From: Solirubrobacter sp963724195
GTDB lineage: Bacteria; Actinomycetota; Thermoleophilia; Solirubrobacterales; Solirubrobacteraceae
NCBI GenBank assembly: GCA_963724195.1
Contig: CAVRTQ010000009.1
Location: 12,454-76,453 of the forward strand
Length of the DNA: 64,000 nucleotides
Direction of reading: 5' to 3'
Part shown: one piece after another, positions 53,401-60,134 of the stretch
Position numbering within the stretch: the first letter of the stretch is position 1
Layout of the letters: every line of letters begins with the position of its first letter
The notes under the pieces: generated by a model
What the model was told of the DNA's origin: nothing
Database searches by the model: none
The model's input: only the letters and a program-made list of their open reading frames with translations
Program-made: the position numbers and the translations under genes

Positions 53401-54375
53401 ATCAGCGCTCCGCCACGCGTCACCAGCATCGACGTCGCGCGCCGAGCCGGCGTTTCGCAGTCGACGGTCTCACTCGTGCTCTCCGGGAAAGCCCGGGGCC
53501 GGATCTCCGCGCGCACGGAGGAGGCCGTCCGCGCCGCGGCCACCGAGCTCGGTTACCGGCCGAACGTCGCTGCCCGCGCGCTCCGAACGGGCGTCGCGCG
53601 CAGTGTCGCGCTCGTGGTCCCGGACATCACGAACCCGTTCTTCGGCCGCGTGCTGCGTGGCGCGCAGCGCTCCGCGCAGGAGGCCGGCTACACCGTCGTG
53701 CTCGTCGACATCGGCAACAACCGCGCCTGGGAGGCCGCGTCGCTGGAGGCCCTGCTCGCCGGCCCGGCAGACGGTCTGCTGCTGTTCGAGGCCGACCTCC
53801 CGCCGGGCACGTCCGAGCACGCGATCCAGATCGAGATGTGCGCGGGCAAGGGCTTCCCGGTCGTGCGCCTCGACGTCGAGGCCGGCGTGGACTACGCCCT
53901 CGACCATCTGCACGAGCTCGGCCACACCAAGATCGGGCACCTCGCGTCGAACTTCAACGCCCCGACGTTCGACCTGCGCCGCGACCGCATGGCCGCGCGC
54001 CTGGGCGGGACGCCGCCGACCGTGCACGCGCCGTTCACGTTCGAGGGCGCGAAGGAAGCCGCGCGCGGGCTGCTCGACGAGGACGTGACCGCCGTGTTCT
54101 GCGACGACGACATCCTCGCCGGCGGCATGTACATGGCCGCGCGCGAACGCGGCGTGCGGATCCCGGAGGACCTGTCCGTCGTCGGCTTCGACGACCTGGA
54201 CTTCGCGCGCGTGCTCGCGCCGCCGCTCACGACCGTCGCCGTCGACGCCGAAGGCCTCGGCGCCACCGCCTTCTCCGCCCTCGCGCAAGACCTCGCGGGC
54301 CACCGGCCACCCGACGAGCAGGTCATGCCGGTCTCGCTGAAGGTCCGCGAGTCCACCGCACCGCCGTCCGCGTAG
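53392..54375 (+). CDS. LacI family transcriptional regulator
   Basis: 327-residue regulator. Seen: N-terminal HTH SIDVARRAGVSQSTVSLVLSGK (about 11-32), hinge helix YRPNVAARALRTG, the periplasmic-binding-like core (VALVVPDITNPFFGRVLRGAQ) and C-terminal DLSVVGFDDLDFARVLAPPLTTV. Usually senses a sugar or nucleoside. It lies divergent from a methyltransferase and lyase pair rather than sugar genes, so its targets are open. Confidence 0.93.
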   Translation: MAQISAPPRVTSIDVARRAGVSQSTVSLVLSGKARGRISARTEEAVRAAATELGYRPNVAARALRTGVARSVALVVPDITNPFFGRVLRGAQRSAQEAGYTVVLVDIGNNRAWEAASLEALLAGPADGLLLFEADLPPGTSEHAIQIEMCAGKGFPVVRLDVEAGVDYALDHLHELGHTKIGHLASNFNAPTFDLRRDRMAARLGGTPPTVHAPFTFEGAKEAARGLLDEDVTAVFCDDDILAGGMYMAARERGVRIPEDLSVVGFDDLDFARVLAPPLTTVAVDAEGLGATAFSALAQDLAGHRPPDEQVMPVSLKVRESTAPPSA

Positions 54376-54437
54376 GGCGCGCGCGGCGAGACGCCCGGCG
54401 GGCGCGCGCGGCTCAAGTTCTGCCCTTGCAGGCCGAC

Positions 54438-54466
54438 GTCATACGTATTATGCTCATTCGTATGAC
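54438..54466 (+). promoter_or_regulatory. Operator/-10 region of the small secreted protein
   Basis: Exact 8-base arms GTCATACG (54438-54445) and CGTATGAC (54459-54466) flank TATTATGCTCATT, whose TATTAT (54446-54451) is a near-consensus -10. The right arm contains the ATG at 54462. A repressor bound here would cover the -10, start site and start codon. Confidence 0.55.
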
Positions 54467-54842
54467 CAAGACGATCCAGACACGCTTCGCCCTGCCTGCG
54501 GCGATTGCGCTCGCGCTGTTCGCGGGCTCTGCGATCGCGAGCCCCGAGGACAACACGTCCCAGCGGGCCATCGTGGTCGCCGGCGCGGCCGCCAACGACA
54601 AGGCCGCGCTCACACAGGCGCACGCCGTCGCAGCGGCGACGGATGCAGACCTGAAGGTCGTGAAGACGACGGCCGAGCAGCTCGGCGTCGTGCACATGCT
54701 CGCCGCCCGGGGTTACGACACGGTCGTAACGGTCGGCGTCGACCGCCACAGCGCCATCGCGCCGGTGGCGGAGAAGTACCCGCGCGTCCGCTTCGTCGCC
54801 GCCAAGGCCAATGGCCTCGGCGCGGCGATGAGCGGCGCGTAG
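54462..54842 (+). CDS. Small secreted protein, BMP-lipoprotein-like fragment
   Basis: 126 residues: Sec signal (RFALPAAIALALFAGSAIA, cleavage near residue 26), then a single alpha/beta lobe with AAARGYDTVVTVGV-like LAARGYDTVVTVGVDRHSAIAPVAEKYPRVRFVAA in parts, resembling the centre of basic-membrane-protein (purine-binding) lipoproteins. Only about one third of that fold is present, with no ligand-binding second lobe. Single frame and a tight operator-like promoter suggest a functional small protein. Function unknown. Confidence 0.65.
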   Translation: MTKTIQTRFALPAAIALALFAGSAIASPEDNTSQRAIVVAGAAANDKAALTQAHAVAAATDADLKVVKTTAEQLGVVHMLAARGYDTVVTVGVDRHSAIAPVAEKYPRVRFVAAKANGLGAAMSGA

Positions 54843-54856
54843 GGCGCGCCTACTGC

Positions 54857-55075
54857 CTACTTGTAGCGGTAGACGATGCGCCCGCGGTTGAGGTCGTAGG
54901 GAGAGACCTCGACCCGGACCTTGTCGCCCGGAAGCACGCGAATGCGGAACCGGCGCATCTTGCCGGCCAGGTGGGCGAGGAGCTCGTGGTCGTTCTCGAG
55001 CTTCACGCGGAACAGCAGGTTCGGCAGGGCCTCGGTGACCTCGCCGTCGATTTCCAGCTTTTGCTCTACTGCCAT
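54857..55075 (-). CDS. infA: Translation initiation factor IF-1 (stand-alone copy)
   Basis: 72-residue OB-fold protein binding the ribosomal A site during initiation. Seen: EVTEALPNLLFRVKLENDHELLAHLAGKMRRFRIRVLPGDKVRVEVSPYDL in parts, and GRIVYRYK. It is full length. In Actinobacteria infA normally lies in the adk-map-infA-rpmJ ribosomal cluster; here it is alone, so this may be a second IF-1. TAGAAT (minus, 55143-55138) is a possible -10; AAAGG lies before the ATG. Confidence 0.93.
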   Translation of the reverse strand: MAVEQKLEIDGEVTEALPNLLFRVKLENDHELLAHLAGKMRRFRIRVLPGDKVRVEVSPYDLNRGRIVYRYK

Positions 55076-55181
55076 AGACGCCTTTCGTCGGGGGAGCGCG
55101 GGCGTGCGAAAAGGGCGCAGCTCGCGCGGACTACTCCATTCTACCCCTCACACCGTGATGTCCTTGCGCGTTTTACCGGTC

Positions 55182-55673
55182 ATGCACACGGCACTCCTCC
55201 CCAGCCCGGTCGGACCGCTCTACGTCGAAGTCGAAGACGGCCGCCTGAGCGCGCTCTACACCGCCGAGCACCGGCTCCACGCGCACGCGCAGGCCCCGCG
55301 CGATCCCGCCTTCGGCGCCATCCGCGAGCAGCTCGACGAGTACTTCGCCGGCGCCCGCCAGACGTTCGACCTCCCGCTCCACGAGGTCGGCACGCCGTTC
55401 GAGAAAGCCGTGTGGGCGCGCCTGCGCACCATCCCGTTCGGCAGCACCGCCACCTACGGCGAACTGGCGCGGGAGCTGGGCAGCGCGGCGAGAGCCGTCG
55501 GGCGCGCGAACGGCCGCAACCGGATCTCGATCATCGTTCCCTGCCACCGGGTGGTCGGCGCGAACGGTCACCTGACCGGCTACGCCGGCGGCATCCCGAC
55601 CAAGCAGGCCCTGCTCGAGCACGAAGGCTTGTTCGCCGGGCGGCCATCGGGGCCGCCCGGCGTCGTGTCCTAA
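55182..55673 (+). CDS. ogt: Methylated-DNA--protein-cysteine methyltransferase
   Basis: 163-residue suicidal DNA repair protein that removes O6-methyl groups from guanine. Seen: FEKAVWARLRTIPFGSTATYGELA, RAVGRANGRNRISIIVPCHRV with acceptor Cys121, and GHLTGYAGGIPTKQALLEHEG. ATG 55182 (or 55158). Its stop overlaps the convergent stop of the 35-residue gene. Confidence 0.93.
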   Translation: MHTALLPSPVGPLYVEVEDGRLSALYTAEHRLHAHAQAPRDPAFGAIREQLDEYFAGARQTFDLPLHEVGTPFEKAVWARLRTIPFGSTATYGELARELGSAARAVGRANGRNRISIIVPCHRVVGANGHLTGYAGGIPTKQALLEHEGLFAGRPSGPPGVVS

Positions 55674-55777
55674 CGGAGCGTGGCGTCGAGGGCGCCGCCG
55701 CAATGCGGGCAACCTGCCCGCTGTGCGACGCGCTCCTCCGGCCACAGCCGAAGACAGCGAAGGCACAGGATCCTCAT
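55670..55777 (-). CDS. Tiny zinc-ribbon protein, 35 residues
   Basis: ATG at 55777 has a textbook ribosome site AGGAGG (55789-55784) six bases upstream, rare in this window. Sequence MRILCLRCLRLWPEERVAQR continues to AGCPHCGGALDATLR: Cys5-X2-Cys8 and Cys23-X2-Cys26, a minimal zinc ribbon. The stop overlaps the ogt stop tail-to-tail. Divergent from glgP, with GAGCGC-TCCATG-GCGCTC (55801-55818) between. Confidence 0.65.
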   Translation of the reverse strand: MRILCLRCLRLWPEERVAQRAGCPHCGGALDATLR

Positions 55778-55868
55778 ATAGATCCTCCTTTCATCACTGA
55801 GAGCGCTCCATGGCGCTCGATCAGCACCTACAAGCTTATCGGCCGGCGAGAAGGGAAGCTAAAGACCT

Positions 55869-58009
55869 ATGCTGGCCCACGTGCAAGCAGGCAGCCGCGA
55901 CCTGGAGCGAGCCGCCGAGGCGCTCGCGTCCCGTCTACCAGAGGAGCTGGGCGTGTACGCCCGGCTCGCCTACAACTACCGCTGGGCCTGGGACCCGGAC
56001 GGCCCCGCCGTCTTCCGCGACCTGGACCCAGACCGCTGGGAGAAGGTCGCCGAGAACCCGGTGAAGCAACTGCAGGAGGCGTCGACCGCCGGCCTGCAGG
56101 CCGCGGCCAAGAATCCGGAGTTGCTGGCGCGGGCCGCGGCCGTCGAGGAACGCGTGACCGCGGACCTCAACCGCCCCGCCCACGACGGCCCCGCGACGAC
56201 CGACCGGCCGATCGCGTACTTCTCCGCCGAGTTCGGCTTCCACGGCTCGTTCCCGATCTACTCGGGTGGCCTGGGCGCCCTCGCCGGCGACATCCTCAAG
56301 GAAGCTTCCGACCGCGCGTGGCCGCTGGCCGCGATCGGTCTGCTCTATCGCCAGGGCTACTTCCGCCAGCGGATCGACAACCGCGGTTGGCAGCACGAGT
56401 ACTGGGTCGACACCGACCCGGACCGCCTGCCCGCCGCGCTCGTGACCGGCGACGACGGGGAGCCGATCACGGTCGAGCTGAAGATCGACGCGATGGACGT
56501 CGTCGCCCAGATCTGGCGCGTGGACATCGGCCGCGTGCCGCTGTTCCTGCTCGACGCCGAGCGCCCCGAGAACTCACAGGCCGCCCGCTGGATCACGAGC
56601 CGCCTGTACATCGGCGACGAGGACACGCGCCTGGCCCAGTACATGCTGCTCGGCATCGGCGGCGTGCGCGCGCTGGAGGCGATGGGGATCGAGCCGAGCA
56701 TCGTGCACCTCAACGAGGGGCACGCCGCGTTCGCCGGGCTGGAGCTGGCCAAGCGCGAGTACAGCGGCCAGGGTTCAGCCTCGGCGCCGCGCTCGAGGTC
56801 GCCAAGCAACGCACGATCTTCACCACCCACACGCCGGTCCCGGCGGGGAACGACACCTACCCGGCCCACCAGGTCGAGAAGGTGCTCGAGCACATGGCCG
56901 GGACGCTCGGCGTCGAGGCGGCGGAGATCATCAGCCTCGGCCGGACGAACCCCGCGGAGGAGGCCGAGCCGTTCGGGGTGACGCAGTTCGCGCTGCGCAC
57001 GAGCCGCGCCGCCAACGGCGTCGCCCGGCGCCACGGCGAGGTGGCGCGCGAGATGTGGAACCCGATGTGGCCCGACAAGGCCGTCGACGACGTCCCGATC
57101 ACGCACGTCACCAACGGCGTGCACATCCCGACCTGGCTCGGCCAGCCGATCTGGAACCTGCTCAACAAGCACCTGGGCGAGGACTGGCTGGACCGCGCGA
57201 CCGACCCGGCCACGTGGGCGCCGGTCGACGACATCCCGGCCAAGGAGATCTGGGACGTCCGCACGCAGCAGCGCGCCGAGCTGATCGAGTACGTGCGCCA
57301 TCGCGCCGTGGTCGACCGTCTCGCGCGCGACGAGTCCACGAGCTACGCCGAGGCCGCGGCCGCGTTCGACCCGGACGTGCTGACGGTCGGCTTCGCCCGC
57401 CGCCTGGCCACCTACAAGCGGCTGAACCTGCTGCTGCAGGACGTCGAGCGCGCGATGCGCGTGGTCGGCGGCGACCGCCCGATCCAGGTGCTGCTGGCCG
57501 GCAAGGCGCACCCGCGCGACGACGCCGGCAAGTCACTCGTGCAGGGCCTGTTCTCCATGAAGCACGCAGGCGGGTTCGCCGGCCGCGTCGCCTACCTGGA
57601 CGACTACGACCTGCGCATGGCGGCGCATCTCGTCCGCGGCTGCGACGTGTGGATCAACCTCCCGCGCCCGCCGCTGGAGGCCTCCGGCACGTCCGGCATG
57701 AAGAACGTCATGAACGGCGGCCTGCAGCTGTCGGTGCTCGACGGCTGGTGGGCGGAGGGCTACGACGGCGGCAACGGCTGGTCGCTCTCCGGCGACGTCG
57801 ATCACGATCACGGCGCCCAGGACGCCCGCCACGCGCACGAGCTCTTCCGGCTGCTCGAGGAAGAGGTCGCGCCCGAGTACTACAAGACCAGCGCCGACGG
57901 CATCCCGCGCGACTGGGTCGCCCGCATCCGCCGGTCGCTGCGCACGCTCGGGCCGGAGTTCGGCGCCGGGCGCATGCTCGAGGACTACGAGCGCAAGGTC
58001 TACACGTAG
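55869..58009 (+). CDS. glgP: Alpha-glucan phosphorylase, frameshifted
   Basis: About 713-residue pyridoxal-phosphate enzyme releasing glucose 1-phosphate from glycogen or maltodextrin. Seen: YNYRWAWDPDGPAVF (actinobacterial N-terminus), YFSAEFGFHGSFPIYSGGLG, LNEGHAAF, then after a frame change near 56770 IFTTHTPVPAGNDTY, VTNGVHIPTW, FARRLATYKRLNLLL, HPRDDAGK and the PLP-site region EASGTSGMKNVMNGG. The short type lacks the N-terminal regulatory domain of animal enzymes. Feeds glucose phosphate toward the pgi/zwf cluster at 26-33 kb. Confidence 0.93.
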
Positions 58010-58045
58010 GTCCTCGCCGCTCGGGGCGCGCCGGAGCGGCGCGCC

Positions 58046-58526
58046 TCAGGGGTTGATGATCGGATCCTCGGTCGGCGTCGGCGTGGCCGACGCGTCCGGG
58101 GTCGTCTCACCCTCGACCGTCGGCGACGGCGTCGGCGTGGGCGTGGTCTCCAGCGGGTCCGGAGTCGGCTCCTCGGTGGGGAGCGGGTCCACCGTCGGCA
58201 CCGGCGTCGGGACGCCGCCGATGCCACCGGGCGGGATCCGCGCGTCGAGCTCCTTGCGTACGTCGGTCCGCAGCTGATTGACGCTGCGGTCGATCTGCGT
58301 GTTGACCTCATCGACGCGGTCGTTGACGTTCTGGACCGTGATGTAGAACATCACGGCGAACCCGACCAGGAGCACCAGCGTCGCCACCACGAGCATCCAC
58401 GGGGCCAAGCTCCGCGCTCCGGCGGAACTTCGCCGTGCAGTACGGGCACTGCGGACCGGTCGCCCACGAGATCCGGGCGCACTGTGGACACACGCGCTGC
58501 GGGGGCGCGCCGACTGAACCCTCCAT
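58046..58526 (-). CDS. Zinc-ribbon membrane protein with Pro/Thr-rich outer tail, frameshifted
   Basis: About 160 residues. N-terminus MEGSVGAPPQRVCPQCARIS with CPQC and CPYC, a cytosolic zinc ribbon; frame change near 58408; one membrane helix (WMLVVATLVLLVGFAVMFYI); a coiled-coil-like stretch (VQNVNDRVDEVNTQIDRSVNQLR); and a tail of repeated PTP/PTPE units ending DPIINP. GGGAGAT precedes the ATG. Function unknown; the layout is that of a membrane-anchored sensor or scaffold. Confidence 0.7.
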
Positions 58527-58554
58527 ATCTCCCTAGCGTAGCCGCGCTCGACCC

Positions 58555-58584
58555 GGTGGCCCCGCACCGCGATGCGGGGCCACC
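58555..58584 (-). terminator. Terminator-like hairpin before the zinc-ribbon gene
   Basis: Perfect 12-bp stem GGTGGCCCCGCA / TGCGGGGCCACC with six-base loop. On the minus strand it follows the stop of the 58601-58750 remnant by 16 bases, so it probably terminated that gene. Confidence 0.6.
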
Positions 58585-58600
58585 CAAACCGCCTACCGGT

Positions 58601-58750
58601 CTACGGCTTTGACCAATTCAGCGTGAAGGAACCCCCACCGCGGTACCCGTGCCGCTGAAGCAGCCGCGGTGCGCGCCGCTCACGGTCGTGGTGTAGGAGC
58701 CGCCGGTCGGGGCGTACGCGAGGCTGCCCGTGCCCACGAGCGAGCCTAGG
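58601..58750 (-). pseudogene. C-terminal remnant of a secreted protein
   Basis: Two overlapping frames together read SLAYAPTGGSYTTTVSG, then GCFSGTGxYRGGGSFTLNWSKP ending at 58601. Such Gly/Thr-rich endings with a lone Cys cap secreted peptidases and related exoproteins in this lineage as far as I recall. Nothing upstream continues it: the arsC-like gene starts at 58759 on the other strand. It is a truncated tail. Confidence 0.5.
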
Positions 58751-58758
58751 ATGGGCGC

Positions 58759-59133
58759 GTGCCCACGCTGACACTCCTCCACAACCCGCACTGCCCGACG
58801 TCCGTGCACGCCCTCGAAGCACTCGAGGCGGCCGGGCACGAGGTGACGATCCGCAAGTACCTGCTCGTCGCGGAGCGACTGGACGAGGCGGAGCTGCGCA
58901 GCCTGGCCGAGCGCCTGCAGGGTGACCCGGTGGACGCGCTCATCCGGCGCGACAAGCAGTACAAGGACCTCGGCCTCGAGGCCGATGGCTGGGACATCGA
59001 CCAGGTCGTGGCGACGCTGCTCGAGCATCCGTCGCTGCTGCAGCGGCCGATCCTCGACGACGGCACGGCCACGATGATCGGCCGCCCGCGCTCGCGCCCC
59101 GCGGACTGGGCCGCGGCCGGGAAGGTCGTCTAA
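58759..59133 (+). CDS. ArsC/Spx family thioredoxin-fold protein (arsenate reductase-like)
   Basis: 124 residues. Catalytic-type Cys12 in LHNPHCPTS and Arg96 in LLQRPI are kept, so arsenate reduction with glutathione or mycothiol is possible; the family also includes regulators. The usual CxxS context is altered (HCPTS) and no other ars genes are present. TAGGAT six bases before the GTG suggests a leaderless mRNA. Its stop overlaps that of the convergent permease remnant. Confidence 0.8.
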   Translation: MPTLTLLHNPHCPTSVHALEALEAAGHEVTIRKYLLVAERLDEAELRSLAERLQGDPVDALIRRDKQYKDLGLEADGWDIDQVVATLLEHPSLLQRPILDDGTATMIGRPRSRPADWAAAGKVV

Positions 59134-59395
59134 GCGGCGGCCACGGCGGCGGCGGCTTCGATCTCCGCCTCCGCGCGGGCAATCGGGTGGCCGCCGCGCC
59201 AGAGCGCGAACGCCACGCCGAGCAGCGCCCACCCGAGCAGCACCGCGATCGGGCCCAGCAGCGCGCGCCGTCGAAGAAGAGCACGCTGCGGACGAGGTCC
59301 ACGCCCGCGCCGGGCGGAAGGAGGCCGCCGACCGTCCCCCAGAAGCCGGGCAGCAGCGGCCGCGCGAAGGCGCCGCCGGCGGCCGGCTGGGCGAG
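59130..59395 (-). pseudogene. C-terminal fragment of an ABC-2/YhgE-type permease
   Basis: Two frames joined near 59270 read FARPLLPGFWGTVGGLLPPGAGVDLVRSVLFFDG, then the last helix LLGPIAVLLGWALLGVAFALW and an Ala/Glu tail. This is the end of a large multi-helix permease (DUF3533/YhgE style). The remaining several hundred residues are missing. Right at the break another gene fragment starts on the opposite strand. Confidence 0.6.
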
Positions 59396-59711
59396 CAAGC
59401 TCGGCACGCCGGCGTTCACGGGCAAGGACTCGGCGGGCGTCTTCCACTTCCCCGGCTTCAGCGCCGACGCCGTCGACGAGCTGATCAAGGGCCGGCGCGC
59501 AGCCGCGATCGGCGTCGACACGCTCAGCCTCGACAACGGGCCGTCGACGACGTTCGCCGCCCACGTTAAGTGGCTCGGGGCGGACAAGTACGGCGTCGAG
59601 TGCATGAAGAACCTGGACAAGATCCCGGCGACCGGCGCGACCGCGACCGTCGGCGTGATCCCGTGGCAGCAGGGATCCGGCGGCCCGGCGCGCGTCCTCG
59701 CCACCTACTGA
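59390..59711 (+). pseudogene. C-terminal fragment of a cyclase (kynurenine-formamidase-like) gene
   Basis: From about 59390 the plus strand reads KLGTPAFTGKDSAGVFHFPGFS, then GVDTLSLDNGPSTTF, KYGVECMKNLDKIPATGA and GPARVLATY, the last 105 residues of the cyclase family (PF04199). The N-terminal half with the metal-binding HxxxDxxxH motif is absent; upstream bases are the permease fragment on the other strand. No start codon or promoter is seen. Confidence 0.65.
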
Positions 59712-59739
59712 CGAAGGCCTCGCCCGCGGGTGGGTGTGG

Positions 59740-60080
59740 CTACCCGGCCGCGGGCGACTCCGCCAGCGCCAGCGCGTTGCCGTCCGGGTCCGGCACCTGC
59801 ACGTGCCGCACCCCGCTCTCGACGTCTCGACCGGCGCGGCGCGATGCCGGCGGCCGCGAACCGCTCGCGCAGCTCGTCCAGGCCGGTGGCGCCGAGCGTC
59901 ATCCGGCCCGCCCCGGCCTGCGCGGCGTTCGGTTCGATGAACAGGCAGGCGTTGTCGCCGATGTCCCACAGGATCTCGTCGCCGACGCGCAGGGTGGCTC
60001 GCAGCCGAAGAAGCGCGTGTACCAGTCGCGCTGGCGTCGAGGTCGGATACGGGCATGCCCGCGTAGAGCGCAGTGATCAT
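59740..60080 (-). CDS. VOC (glyoxalase/bleomycin-resistance) family protein, frameshifted
   Basis: About 113 residues. Starts MITALYAGMPVSDLDAS; further pieces in other frames read VGDEILWDIGDNACLFIEPN, MTLGATGLDELRERFAAAGI, and VRHVQVPDPDGNALALAESPAAG ending at 59740. These form the usual single VOC module with the edge Glu. Three frame changes (about 60010, 59840, 59800). Divergent from the LuxR-type regulator. Function not assignable. Confidence 0.7.
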
Positions 60081-60134
60081 GACCCTTTAGACGGGCAGGT
60101 TCCGGAAACTCATCGCGTTTAGGCTTGCGGCTTC

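Noticed and set aside
58053..58277. Plus-strand frame rich in GVGV/GSGVGS that looks like a repeat protein
   Set aside because: It is the complement of the Pro/Thr-rich tail of the minus-strand zinc-ribbon membrane protein, which has a better start and domain layout.
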